Positions 8,603 through 17,700 of a DNA stretch of 64,000 nt are shown here, in pieces; within the stretch, counting starts at the first letter, position 1, and every line of letters begins with the position of its first letter. The DNA is taken from the NCBI RefSeq assembly GCF_030758345.1, contig NZ_JAVAMO010000002.1:248001-312000 (forward strand), in the 5' to 3' direction. Source of the stretch: Ruegeria discodermiae. GTDB lineage: Bacteria; Pseudomonadota; Alphaproteobacteria; Rhodobacterales; Rhodobacteraceae. Both the position numbers and the translations under genes were made by a program. A model generated the notes under the pieces. The model ran no database searches. It saw nothing but the letters and a program-made list of their open reading frames with translations, and was not told where the DNA came from.

Positions 8603-10786
8603 ATGGATCGCGCTGATATTGTCGATCAGGCTTTTCGCCAAAGGCTGGCTTCGGGCGACTTGCCTGCGGGCCAGCCCGCCACGGGGCCGCTCTCCGATAC
8701 GCAGGCAGTGGCGATCTTTCGCGCCCAATGCCTCAGCCGCAATCTCGACCGCCGCTCGCGCAAGATGCAGGCCGAGGGGCAAGGATACTATACGATCGGT
8801 TCGTCCGGGCATGAGGGGATGGCGGCAGTTGCTGCCGCGCTGCGCCCCGACGACATGGCATTTCTGCATTACCGCGATGGCGCGTTCCAATGCATGCGCA
8901 GCCAGCAGGTGCCCGGGGTCACCCCCGCATGGGACATGCTGCTCAGCTTTGCCACGGCGATGGATGACCCGACTAGCGGCGGGCGGCACAAGGTGCTGGG
9001 CTCGCGCCCGCTGCTGATCCCACCGCAGACCTCGACCATCGCCAGCCACCTGCCCAAGGCGGTCGGTGCGGCCTATTCCATCGGTCTTGCCAAGCGCCAC
9101 CCGCCCGAACATCAGGTGTTGCGCGATGACAGCCTGGTGATGTGTTCCTTCGGCGATGCCTCGGCCAATCACTCAACGGCGCAGGGCGCGTTCAACACCG
9201 CCGCCTGGACTGCCTATCAATCGACCCCGCTGCCGCTGCTGTTTGTTTGCGAGGATAACGGCATCGGTATCTCGACCCGTACCCCGCGTGGCTGGGTGGC
9301 GGCGAGTTTCAGGCAGTGTCGGGGGTTGAAATACTTCGCTGCCGACGGGCTCGACCTCTATGACACCTACCGCGTCGCTCTTGAGGCAGCCGATTACACC
9401 CGCCGCCTGCGCAAGCCCGCCTTTCTGCATCTTAGCTTGGTACGACTTTACGGCCATGCCGGATCGGACCTGCAACAGGCCTATTTGCCCAAACAGGTGT
9501 TTGAAGGTTGGGAGGGCGACGATCCTCTGCTGCACTCCGCCCGCCTGCTGATCCAGCGCGGAATCCTGAGTGCTGACGATGTCCTGACGATCTACCAGAA
9601 GACAGAGGATCAGTGCGCCCGCGTCGCCGCCGAAGTCGTGACCCGCCCCCGCCTGCAAACAGCGGAACAGGTGATGGCCTCGCTGATTCCGCCGCCGCGC
9701 GCCTGCGCGCCCAGCAACGGGCCGTCAGAAGAGGCACGGCACGCCGCCTTCGGCTCGGACCACAAACAGCTCAGCACTCCCCAGACCATGAACAAGCTGA
9801 TCAACTGGGCGCTCACCGATCTGATGCTGGAGCATGATGAGATCGTGATGATGGGCGAGGATGTGGGGGCCAAGGGCGGCGTCTATGGCGTCACCCAGAA
9901 AATGATCGACCGGTTCGGCCCGGACCGGATGATTGACACGCTGCTGGACGAACAGTCGATCCTCGGGCTGGCCATCGGCATGGCCCATAACGGTTTTGTC
10001 CCGATCCCCGAGATTCAGTTCCTCGCCTATCTGCACAATGCCGAGGATCAGCTGCGGGGCGAGGCCGCCACTCTGCCGTTCTTTAGCCAAGGCCAGTTTA
10101 CCAACCCGATGGTGATCCGCATCGCCGGGCTGGGTTATCAGAGAGGCTTTGGCGGGCATTTCCACAATGACAACTCGCTGGCTGTGCTGCGCGATATTCC
10201 GGGGTTGATCATCGCCTGCCCGTCACGCGGGGACGACGCGGCGATGATGATGCGCGAATGCGTCCGGCTGGCACGCGAAGAACAGCGCGTGGTGGTCATG
10301 GTCGAGCCCATCGCGCTTTATCCCATGCGCGACCTGATGGAGGAGAAAGACGGTGGTTGGATGACCACCTACCCTGCCCCCGACCGCCGTATCGCCCTGA
10401 GTGAGGTAGGCGTGACGGGCGAGGGTCCACTGGCGATCCTCACCTATGGCAATGGCCGCTATCTAAGCACGCAGGCCGCCCATGACCTCGCGGCGCAAGG
10501 CATCGAGACCCGCGTGATCGACCTGCGCTGGATCGCACCGCTGCCGATCAAAGAAGCGTTGGCCGCGTTGGAGGGCGCGCAGAAGGTACTGATCGTTGAT
10601 GAATGCCGCAGCACCGGCAGCTTGTCCGAAGCTCTTATGACAATGCTGCAGGAACAGACCACTCTGCCCCATGCCCGCCTCGCTGCCGAGGACAGCTTCA
10701 TCGCCACCGGCCCGGCCTATGCCGCCACCTTGCCCTCGCGCGCCAGCATCGCCGAGGCCGCGCGCAAACTGTGGAGCGGATCATGA
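8603..10786 (+). CDS. Fused 2-oxoacid dehydrogenase E1 (alpha plus beta), thiamine-diphosphate dependent
   Basis: Decarboxylating E1 component, 727 residues from MDRADIVDQ; a TTG two codons upstream is an alternative. The alpha half (about residues 30-370) carries the thiamine-diphosphate region CSFGDASANHSTAQGAFN followed by VCEDNGIGIS. The beta half (about 395-727) starts with MNKLINWALTDLMLEHDEIV and holds GEDVGAKGGVYGVT, transketolase-type pyrimidine-binding and C-terminal domains (LAILTYGNG, VIDLRWIAPL). Alpha/beta fusions of this kind occur among branched-chain and pyruvate-type E1 enzymes. No E2 or E3 gene is adjacent. The ATGA overlap with the next gene is unusual and suggests a dedicated role. 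Substrate is not resolved. Confidence 0.9.
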   Translation: MDRADIVDQAFRQRLASGDLPAGQPATGPLSDTQAVAIFRAQCLSRNLDRRSRKMQAEGQGYYTIGSSGHEGMAAVAAALRPDDMAFLHYRDGAFQCMRSQQVPGVTPAWDMLLSFATAMDDPTSGGRHKVLGSRPLLIPPQTSTIASHLPKAVGAAYSIGLAKRHPPEHQVLRDDSLVMCSFGDASANHSTAQGAFNTAAWTAYQSTPLPLLFVCEDNGIGISTRTPRGWVAASFRQCRGLKYFAADGLDLYDTYRVALEAADYTRRLRKPAFLHLSLVRLYGHAGSDLQQAYLPKQVFEGWEGDDPLLHSARLLIQRGILSADDVLTIYQKTEDQCARVAAEVVTRPRLQTAEQVMASLIPPPRACAPSNGPSEEARHAAFGSDHKQLSTPQTMNKLINWALTDLMLEHDEIVMMGEDVGAKGGVYGVTQKMIDRFGPDRMIDTLLDEQSILGLAIGMAHNGFVPIPEIQFLAYLHNAEDQLRGEAATLPFFSQGQFTNPMVIRIAGLGYQRGFGGHFHNDNSLAVLRDIPGLIIACPSRGDDAAMMMRECVRLAREEQRVVVMVEPIALYPMRDLMEEKDGGWMTTYPAPDRRIALSEVGVTGEGPLAILTYGNGRYLSTQAAHDLAAQGIETRVIDLRWIAPLPIKEALAALEGAQKVLIVDECRSTGSLSEALMTMLQEQTTLPHARLAAEDSFIATGPAYAATLPSRASIAEAARKLWSGS

Positions 10787-11814
10787 AACAGACCGCCATC
10801 GTCGTTGCACCGGGGCGCGGCACTTACAATCGCGAGGAACTCGGCTATCTCGCGCGTCACCATGGCGACAAGGCATCATTGATCGAAGATTACGACGCCT
10901 ATCGCCGCGCGCAGGGCCAGACGCCCATCAGTGACCTCGACAGCGCCGCGCGGTTTTCGGGCGCGGTGCATACGCGCGGCGACAACGCCTCGCCTCTGAT
11001 CCATGCCTGCGCCTATAGCGATTTCCTGTCCATCGACCGCGACCGGTTCGAGATTATCGGCGTCACCGGAAACTCGATGGGTTGGTATATCGCCCTGACC
11101 TGCGCATGCGCGCTCAACCCGATGAATGGGTTGCGGGTGGTCAACACCATGGGCACGCTGATGCAGGAGCAGATGATTGGCGGGCAGCTGATCTATCCCT
11201 TTATGGATGCCAATTGGCAGGTGATCCCCGGCGCGCGTGAAAACACCCTTACCAAGATTGCTCAGATCGCCGCCCGACCCGATCACGTGCTTGCGCTTTC
11301 GATTGATCTGGGCGGCATGCTGGTGCTCGCGGGCAATGCCCACGGTCTGGCCGCCTTCGAAGCTGAAATGCCCCGGCTGCAGGATCGTTTCCCGATGCGC
11401 CTGCCCAACCATGCCGGGTTTCACACTGCGCTTCAGGCCCCGGTGGCCGCGCTTGGCCAAAGCAAGCTGGAGCAGAGTCTATTCGAGCAACCCCAGCTTC
11501 CCCTGATCGACGGGCGCGGCGCGATCTGGCAGCCCAGATCCAGCGACCTGACCGCGCTGTGTGACTACACGTTGGGCCATCAGGTGACCGAGACCTATGA
11601 TTTCACCGCCGCCATCCGCACCGCCGCGCGCGAGTTCATGCCGGACGTGTTCATCATTCTCGGTCCCGGCACGACCCTTGGGGGTGCCACGGCGCAAAGC
11701 CTGATCCTGTCGTCTTGGCGTGGCCTGACGGGCAAAACGAGCGTTCAAATATCTGAACCGCCTTTGCTACTGTCGATGGGTCGCGCGGATCAGCGTGACC
11801 GGGTGCTGGGCTAG
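10783..11814 (+). CDS. Malonyl/acyl-transferase (FabD-like) domain protein
   Basis: Protein of 343 residues resembling ACP S-malonyltransferases. The start at 10783 overlaps the E1 stop (ATGA); the longer reading from 10603 lies inside the E1 gene and is rejected. The nucleophile elbow is GNSMGWYIAL (about residues 97-106), equivalent to GHSLGE in FabD, and a likely catalytic histidine lies in LPNHAGFHTALQAP. The N-terminal IVVAPGRGTYNREELGYL replaces the usual FPGQGSQ motif. This is a diverged FabD-like enzyme, and it may load an acyl group produced by the coupled E1. The pairing is unusual; the function is inferred. Confidence 0.75.
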   Translation: MKQTAIVVAPGRGTYNREELGYLARHHGDKASLIEDYDAYRRAQGQTPISDLDSAARFSGAVHTRGDNASPLIHACAYSDFLSIDRDRFEIIGVTGNSMGWYIALTCACALNPMNGLRVVNTMGTLMQEQMIGGQLIYPFMDANWQVIPGARENTLTKIAQIAARPDHVLALSIDLGGMLVLAGNAHGLAAFEAEMPRLQDRFPMRLPNHAGFHTALQAPVAALGQSKLEQSLFEQPQLPLIDGRGAIWQPRSSDLTALCDYTLGHQVTETYDFTAAIRTAAREFMPDVFIILGPGTTLGGATAQSLILSSWRGLTGKTSVQISEPPLLLSMGRADQRDRVLG

Positions 11815-11891
11815 CCTAGTCGGACCGGGCGCCAGCCAGTACATTCATGGCTTTGCCAACCTCTTGCAGGTCTCATCGGCATCCGGCCCGC

Positions 11892-13904
11892 TCAGTCGCC
11901 GCCGCGCGGGGCGGGATTGGTGAGTGTCGCCGCCAGCCGCCAGTCGTCAAGCCGGGCCACCCGGGGAACATACAAGTTTGCCTGGGCCGGGTCGCTTAGG
12001 ATCAGCACGGCGATCCGGCGCGGGGATTGCTGTGCCTCCACCGAGACCATCAGCCGTTGGATGCCGGTATTGGGGTTCTGCGCGTCACATTCGGCGTTGT
12101 AATCCGTGTCGCAGGGGTTGGCTGAGCGCAGCTCGAACCGTGCATCGGCGGGCGACAGAATAAGCGCTGTCATCTCCTTGCCCCCCTGCTTTAAAACCGC
12201 CTGCGCGCCGTCCAGACTGACCTCTGCATTGGTATGCATGGTCCATGCAACCTGCTCGACAATCGCGCTGGTGAGTTCATCCTGTATCAGCACCGCCCTG
12301 TCGTTTATCAGAGCCACGCCGCGCCGGATCGCGCCGGGTGCCGCGCTGAAGGCGTCGGACAGATCGGCAATGGCAAAGGTGAACCCGGGTATCTGCGAGA
12401 AATCCTCGATAAAGGCGCGCGATGTGACCTGCTGGTTGGCGCTCTCAAAGGTCAAGGTATTCTGACCGATGGTCGCGGTCCGGTAATAGTCGAATCGGTT
12501 CGACGTGAAATACCCCGGCAACTGGTAATTCCCCAGCCCCAGATCGATTGCCCACCGCACCCCTTTGGCATCAAACACGAATGTGCCTGCATCGAGGTTG
12601 TTGTGATGGCTTTGCAGCGGGCCGGCCTTGAACCCCACAAATGTCGCATCGGAATCGTTCCAGGCCGAGCGTAAGGCCACCAGCCCCCTGCCTCCGAACC
12701 ACAGCGCTTTCGGCTCGCGCACTTGCGGACTGATACCGGTTCCATAACGCCAGAGCAGATTGAACGCGGGATGGGACGACTCCGGCGCATCTGAGCCGTG
12801 CCAGTCATAATCGGGTCGCCCGAACCGGTGCGCCAGCCAGGACAGGGCAACCGGATCGGTCACCGTGTCGCTGTCGCCATAGTTGAACAGCAATCCGGTG
12901 GGGCCGGTCATGTGCAACAAGTAATCGCCGAACCCCGGTAGGCCGGCCGCCTCGGACAGATCGAAATCATGGCCCAATACGCTTTCCAGTGCGGTCACGA
13001 GGATCGCGGTATCGCGGGCGGACAAAGCGCCATACATCGGCCCTTCCGGCCATGCGCCGTCAGGGGCGAACAGTGCCAGACCGTTTCGCAGCGAAATCTG
13101 CGCTCGCTCGATTACTTGGGCGGCCAGCTTGGGCTCTGCCTCGGACACGGCCAGGGCCGCCACGATCAGCCCGGTATTGCAAACGATGTTCCAGTTGAAC
13201 GAGGCCACCGGCCAAGTGATGTCGGATGTCGCTGTACCGTCAGGCAAAGTGGCGGGCACCGCGATAGGGGGCACCCAATCCTGCGGCCGGGTCCAGCCGG
13301 TGTCGAAATAGTGTTGGTCCTTGTCATAGATCGCCATGCCGGGCTTCAGCGCGTAGTTGACAAGAGCGGCGCGTATCACCTGATGCTCCTGTTCCGTAAG
13401 CGCGTCGCCTAGCCAGCTATATCCCAGTGCGACCGCGAGGGCGATCCGGCTCAGGCCGAGGAAATGCGCCGGATACCAGCTGTTCAATTGTGCCAGCCCC
13501 AGCAATTCGTCCCGACCGCGCGCGGCATAGCGGTCCTCACCTGTGAGGCGCCAGACCATCCCAATTGCCGTCAGGCGTTCGACCGCTTTCTCGCTCATCC
13601 CGTGCAGCGCGGCGGAATCGTCTTTGTAGGTGGTGTGGAATTCTTCTGCGATCGTCGGCTCGTCCAGATAAGACCGCGCCGCAGCGATCAATACATCGTG
13701 GTCCCGTGCGATCGCCGGATCTCTCTGCCGTAGCTTTTTCAGACGGGCCAGCGCGGCATCGTTGAGTATGATCTGTGGAACGCCAGCCCCCATGCCCTGC
13801 GCTACCTCCGGGGGCGTGGTCTGGGCTTGCAACCCAGGGGCTGCCCCAACAAATGGCAAGACGAACATCGCCGCCAAAAAAACGGTCAAGCTGCTGCGGG
13901 GCAT
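11892..13904 (-). CDS. Secreted heparinase II/III or alginate-lyase-like polysaccharide lyase
   Basis: Probable periplasmic polysaccharide lyase, 670 residues. An N-terminal signal peptide (about residues 1-28, ending GLQAQ) is followed by an alpha/alpha-toroid region (about 60-360) with the alginate-lyase/heparinase pattern FNWNIVCNTGLIVAAL and DGAWPEGPMYGALS. A heparinase II/III C-terminal beta domain (about 400-640) includes SHHNNLDAGTFVFDAKGVRW and the YYRTATIGQNTL segment. The layout resembles PL17/PL15-type enzymes acting on uronate-containing glycans. It is divergent from the TRAP transporter genes. The substrate could be alginate or another acidic glycan; the exact family is not settled. 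Confidence 0.82.
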   Translation of the reverse strand: MPRSSLTVFLAAMFVLPFVGAAPGLQAQTTPPEVAQGMGAGVPQIILNDAALARLKKLRQRDPAIARDHDVLIAAARSYLDEPTIAEEFHTTYKDDSAALHGMSEKAVERLTAIGMVWRLTGEDRYAARGRDELLGLAQLNSWYPAHFLGLSRIALAVALGYSWLGDALTEQEHQVIRAALVNYALKPGMAIYDKDQHYFDTGWTRPQDWVPPIAVPATLPDGTATSDITWPVASFNWNIVCNTGLIVAALAVSEAEPKLAAQVIERAQISLRNGLALFAPDGAWPEGPMYGALSARDTAILVTALESVLGHDFDLSEAAGLPGFGDYLLHMTGPTGLLFNYGDSDTVTDPVALSWLAHRFGRPDYDWHGSDAPESSHPAFNLLWRYGTGISPQVREPKALWFGGRGLVALRSAWNDSDATFVGFKAGPLQSHHNNLDAGTFVFDAKGVRWAIDLGLGNYQLPGYFTSNRFDYYRTATIGQNTLTFESANQQVTSRAFIEDFSQIPGFTFAIADLSDAFSAAPGAIRRGVALINDRAVLIQDELTSAIVEQVAWTMHTNAEVSLDGAQAVLKQGGKEMTALILSPADARFELRSANPCDTDYNAECDAQNPNTGIQRLMVSVEAQQSPRRIAVLILSDPAQANLYVPRVARLDDWRLAATLTNPAPRGGD

Positions 13905-14108
13905 TCCGATTTCCTCGTTTTGATACCGACAATACCGGCGAGTTACTTACCGTCAATGGTCACCACGAGGTCATCTCGCGCCCATATGTACCCTGCGGAT
14001 TTCCGCAGGCAACCGCTTAGGCCATGCGCGGATTCCTTCCTTGCCAAGCGGTTCGGCAACGCGGATGCTGCCTGCCATCGCATTCGAGCGCTTCTGGGAG
14101 GAACCATC

Positions 14109-15122
14109 ATGCGCAAATACCTCACCGGGACGGCTGTTGCCGCCCTGACTCTTGCCTTTGCAGGCGAAGCTCTGGCCACCGAGTGGAATGTCTCGCTTTG
14201 GGGCAAACGCCGCGCCTTTACCGAACATGTCGAGAAACTGGCCGAGTTGGTCAATGAAAAGACCGGCGGCGAATTTACCCTGAACATCAGCTATGGCGGG
14301 TTGTCGAAGAACCGCGAGAACCTCGACGGCATCGAAATCGGCGCGTTTGAGATGGCGCAGTTCTGCGCGGGCTATCACCGCGACAAGAATCCCTCGATCA
14401 CGGTTCTGGAGCTGCCGTTCCTGGGCGTGAATTCACTGGAGCAGGAGATCGATCTGTCGATGGCGGTCTATCAGCATCCCGCCACGGTCGAGGATCTGGG
14501 CCGCTGGAACGCAACCCTGCTGATGCCCTCGCCCCTGCCGCAGTACAACCTTGTTGGCGTGGGCGATGCACCAGCCTCAGTCGCGGATTTCGAAGGGCTG
14601 AATGTGCGCGCCACTGGCGGTATCGGGGCCGCTATGGAGACCGTGGGCGCGGTTCCCACCTCGATGTCGGCCACCGAAGTGCGCCAGGCGATGGATAGCG
14701 GTGTGGTCAAGGCCGTGGCATTCGCGCCCCACGCACATATGTCCTTCGGCACGATCGAGAACGGCACATGGTGGACTACCAACCTCAACCCCGGCACGGT
14801 GAACTGTCCGGTCGTAGTGAATACCGACGCGCTGAACGATCTGTCGGACGCGCATCGCGACGCGCTGCTGGGCTCGGTCGAAGAATCGCTGGCCCATTAC
14901 GTGGACAACTACAACAACAACACGATGAACGCCTGGGGCCCCGCCATGGAAGAGCGCGGCATCACGCAGGTGACCTTCTCGGATGAAGAGATTGCCGCCT
15001 TCAAGGAAGCCGCCGCAGCCCCGGCTGCCGCCGCGTGGATCGAGGAAAACAACGCCCGCGGCCTGCCCGCGCAGGAGCTGTATGACCTCGTGACCGGCAT
15101 GATCGCCGAAGGCAACAGCTAA
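14109..15122 (+). CDS. TRAP transporter substrate-binding protein (DctP family)
   Basis: Periplasmic receptor of a TRAP transporter, 337 residues. The ATG at 14109 is preferred because it follows a GGGAGG ribosome site and begins a signal peptide (MRKYLTGTAVAALTLAFAGE, cleavage near ALAT). Family features include EHVEKLAELVNEKTGGEFTL, LDGIEIGAFEMAQFC, and GLNVRATGGIGAAMETVGA with the conserved arginine that binds carboxylates. It heads an operon with small and large membrane subunits. Because its neighbour is a uronate-type lyase, the ligand may be a sugar acid, but DctP sequence alone does not say. Confidence 0.93.
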   Translation: MRKYLTGTAVAALTLAFAGEALATEWNVSLWGKRRAFTEHVEKLAELVNEKTGGEFTLNISYGGLSKNRENLDGIEIGAFEMAQFCAGYHRDKNPSITVLELPFLGVNSLEQEIDLSMAVYQHPATVEDLGRWNATLLMPSPLPQYNLVGVGDAPASVADFEGLNVRATGGIGAAMETVGAVPTSMSATEVRQAMDSGVVKAVAFAPHAHMSFGTIENGTWWTTNLNPGTVNCPVVVNTDALNDLSDAHRDALLGSVEESLAHYVDNYNNNTMNAWGPAMEERGITQVTFSDEEIAAFKEAAAAPAAAAWIEENNARGLPAQELYDLVTGMIAEGNS

Positions 15123-15130
15123 GGCACTTG

Positions 15131-15157
15131 GCTCCGCGCCCGGATGGGGCGTGGGGC
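15131..15157 (+). terminator. Hairpin after dctP-like gene
   Basis: A GC-rich 11-bp stem (two G-U pairs) with a five-base loop lies 8 bp after the binding-protein stop codon and before the small-permease gene. No U-run follows. This is the same design as the hairpin at 1315-1336 and may set the binding protein to permease ratio. Confidence 0.45.
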
Positions 15158-15207
15158 TAATCCAAGCCGCCACGCACACCACCACTCACATGGAAGGAAC
15201 GCCCGTC

Positions 15208-15840
15208 ATGGCCGGTTCGTCTCTTGTGCTTTCCGATGACAGTCTACTCAGCCGCATCGACCAGCGCCTCTACCGTCTGGAGAAGATGCTGGCGCTGCTG
15301 AGCGGTCTTGCCGTGTTCTCGCTGATGCTGCTTGCGGTGGTGTCGGTGGGCGGGCGCAACCTGTTCAACCAGCCCCTGCCCGGCTATGTGGACTGGATCG
15401 AACAGGCGATGCCGCTGATCGCGTTCATGGGGATTTCCTATACCCAGCGCGATGGCGGCCATATCCGCATGGACATGATCGTTGGCAAGCTGCGGGGGCG
15501 CACGCTTTATCTGGTCGAGTTCGTCACCACGCTGGCGATCCTGATACTGATGGCGCTGCTGGTCTGGGGCAGCTGGGCGCATTTCGAGCGTAGCTTCGAT
15601 TTCGGCGCACCCTTGTGGAGCCGCGATAGTTCAATGGATATCGCCCTGCCGATCTGGCCTGCCAAGCTGCTGGCGCCAGTAGCGTTCGGCGTGCTGTGCC
15701 TGCGGCTGGTGCTGCAACTGGCCGCCTATGGCCGCGCATTCCGCAACAACGATCCCAAACCGGTGGCGGTGCCACTGATCGCCGATGCCGCGACGCAGGC
15801 CGCGATGGAGGCCGAGCATGTCTCGGCCCACGACAAGTAA
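15208..15840 (+). CDS. TRAP transporter small permease (DctQ family)
   Basis: Inner-membrane small subunit of the TRAP transporter, 210 residues from MAGSSLVLSD, chosen because AAGGAA lies just before this ATG; a start at 15151 would run through the intergenic hairpin. Four membrane spans are visible (LALLSGLAVFSLMLLAVVSV; MPLIAFMGISY; LVEFVTTLAILILMALL; LLAPVAFGVLCLRLVLQLAA). The conserved DctQ signature SYTQRDGGHIRMDMIV is present. It lies between the DctP- and DctM-like genes, 12 bp from the latter. Confidence 0.92.
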   Translation: MAGSSLVLSDDSLLSRIDQRLYRLEKMLALLSGLAVFSLMLLAVVSVGGRNLFNQPLPGYVDWIEQAMPLIAFMGISYTQRDGGHIRMDMIVGKLRGRTLYLVEFVTTLAILILMALLVWGSWAHFERSFDFGAPLWSRDSSMDIALPIWPAKLLAPVAFGVLCLRLVLQLAAYGRAFRNNDPKPVAVPLIADAATQAAMEAEHVSAHDK

Positions 15841-15852
15841 AGGGCGCTGAGC

Positions 15853-17253
15853 ATGGAACCGATTGAGATTGGCCTGATCGTGTCAGGCGGCATGCTGGTG
15901 CTGGTTGTGCTGGGCATGCGGGTTGCCTTTGCTGCCGGTCTTGCCGGGATGGTCGGCCTGATCTGGATCTTCTGGGCCAAGTTTGGCTATGATCCCGCCC
16001 GCTTCGGCAAGGCCGTCACCGTGGCGGTGAAAACCGCCGGACAGGTGCCCCATTCCAAGATCTCGTCTCAGGCGCTGTCGCTGATCCCCACCTTCATCCT
16101 GATCGGATATCTGGCCTATTACGCCGGTCTGACCAAGGCTCTGTTCGAGGCGGCCAAACGCTGGCTGGCCTGGGTGCCGGGCGGGCTGGCCGTGTCCACC
16201 GTCTTTGCGACCGCAGGCTTTGCAGCCGTGTCGGGCGCTTCGGTCGCCACCTCTGCCGTCTTCGCCCGCATCGCCATTCCCGAGATGCTGAAGATCGGCT
16301 ATGACAAGCGCTTCGCGGCGGGTGTTGTGGCCGCAGGCGGCACGCTGGCCTCGCTGATCCCGCCTTCGGCCATTCTGGTGATCTATGCGATCATCGTGGA
16401 ACAGGATGTGGGCAAGCTGCTGCTGGCGGGCTTCATCCCCGGCGCGTTTTCCGCGCTGATCTATGGGCTGCTGATCATCGGCATGGCACTCACGATCAAA
16501 GGCTTTGGCCCCCCGGTCTCGGGCTTTACCTGGCGCGAGCGGTTCGTGTCGCTGCCGCCTGCCCTGCCAATCCTGTTCGTCGTCGTGACCATCATCTTCT
16601 TCGTCTATAACCCTTTCGGAGGCGACGCCTGGGGCACCCCGACCGAGGGCGGCGCGATCGGGGCCTTTGTGGTCTTCCTGATGGCGCTCTATCGCGGCAT
16701 GCGATGGGCCCAGCTGAAGGACGCGCTGCTGGAAACCGCCAAGCTCAGCGTGATGATCTTCACCATCATATGGGGCGTGCTGATCTACGTGCGATTCCTG
16801 GGCTTTGCCGACCTGCCCGGAGCTTTTTCGGACTGGATCACCTCGCTGACCATGTCGCCAATGCTGATCCTGATCTGCATCCTGCTGGCTTATGCAGTGC
16901 TGGGCATGTTCATGGACGCAATCGGTATGCTGCTGCTGACTCTGCCGGTGGTCTACCCGGCGGTGATGGCGCTCAACGGGGGCGAGGCCGTCTCGGCGCC
17001 AGAAAGCACCTTTGGCATGAGCGGGCCCATGTGCGCGATCTGGTTCGGCATTCTGGTAGTGAAAATGGCCGAGTTCTGCCTGATCACCCCGCCCATTGGC
17101 CTAAACTGTTTCGTGGTGGCTGGCGTGCGCGATGACCTGAGCGTGCAGGATGTCTTCAAGGGCGTCACTCCCTTCTTCATCGCCGACGCAATCACCATCG
17201 CCCTACTGGTGTCCTTCCCGGCTATTGTGCTGTGGCTGCCCAGTCAGGTGTGA
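15853..17253 (+). CDS. TRAP transporter large permease (DctM family)
   Basis: Sodium-coupled transport subunit, 466 residues with about a dozen hydrophobic spans. Family motifs include FIPGAFSALIYGLLIIG, GTPTEGGAIGAFVVFLMAL, and GMFMDAIGMLLLTLPVVYP, plus the C-terminal FCLITPPIGLNCFVVAG. It completes the TRAP operon. This subtype with a long insert (residues about 45-75) is common among roseobacters. Confidence 0.94.
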   Translation: MEPIEIGLIVSGGMLVLVVLGMRVAFAAGLAGMVGLIWIFWAKFGYDPARFGKAVTVAVKTAGQVPHSKISSQALSLIPTFILIGYLAYYAGLTKALFEAAKRWLAWVPGGLAVSTVFATAGFAAVSGASVATSAVFARIAIPEMLKIGYDKRFAAGVVAAGGTLASLIPPSAILVIYAIIVEQDVGKLLLAGFIPGAFSALIYGLLIIGMALTIKGFGPPVSGFTWRERFVSLPPALPILFVVVTIIFFVYNPFGGDAWGTPTEGGAIGAFVVFLMALYRGMRWAQLKDALLETAKLSVMIFTIIWGVLIYVRFLGFADLPGAFSDWITSLTMSPMLILICILLAYAVLGMFMDAIGMLLLTLPVVYPAVMALNGGEAVSAPESTFGMSGPMCAIWFGILVVKMAEFCLITPPIGLNCFVVAGVRDDLSVQDVFKGVTPFFIADAITIALLVSFPAIVLWLPSQV

Positions 17254-17370
17254 GCAGCAACAAGATCTTTTGGGTCAGATAGAATATGTGTAGGTCCGAT
17301 ATGCGGGACTTTGCTGACATTGAAATGAGCCGAGAAGTTTCTACCGAGACTTGAGAGACTTAGAAGCATG

Positions 17371-17565
17371 TCACTTTCTTCGGTTACGCCAAGCCCAAAG
17401 CGTGAAGCCAAGCACGACCGCATAAAACAGCATGAGATCTAACTCCGTTGTGCCATCACTCGTTCCAATATCGCCAAAAATGTAGAAGAGAATGGGTCCG
17501 AATATGACAAATGCTAGGAAGAGAAGGCCCAAAACCTGGCCAAGTCGAGTTCTCTCTTCTCGCAT
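17371..17565 (-). CDS. Small two-helix membrane protein, unknown function
   Basis: Possible small membrane protein of 64 residues from MREERTRLGQ, with GGAG seven bases upstream of this ATG; a longer reading to 17628 is less likely. Two hydrophobic segments are visible (VLGLLFLAFVIFGPILFYIF and LMLFYAVVLGFTLWAW) separated by an acidic GTSDGTTELD loop, with a basic C-terminus. No family recognised. It stands alone between the TRAP operon and the T6SS cluster. Confidence 0.5.
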   Translation of the reverse strand: MREERTRLGQVLGLLFLAFVIFGPILFYIFGDIGTSDGTTELDLMLFYAVVLGFTLWAWRNRRK

Positions 17566-17700
17566 TTCCGACTCCAACCGTATTCGCCCAAACATTCGAA
17601 GGATGTCACAACAAAATGCGAACTCCAATGCTGCTGTCTAGACGGGCTCGAAGCTGCCAGTTGAAGCTGTGATCAATCATCGTGCTTTCGAGATATAAAA

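Noticed and set aside
10603-10782. Upstream extension of the FabD-like gene
   Set aside because: The extension lies within the E1 coding region in a different frame; the ATG at 10783 in an ATGA overlap is the natural start.
17352-17360. TGAGAGACT, also present in the tRNA-Val T-arm at 52836-52844, as a possible attachment repeat for the T6SS region
   Set aside because: Only nine bases match and they are not at the tRNA 3' end; this is expected by chance over such a distance.
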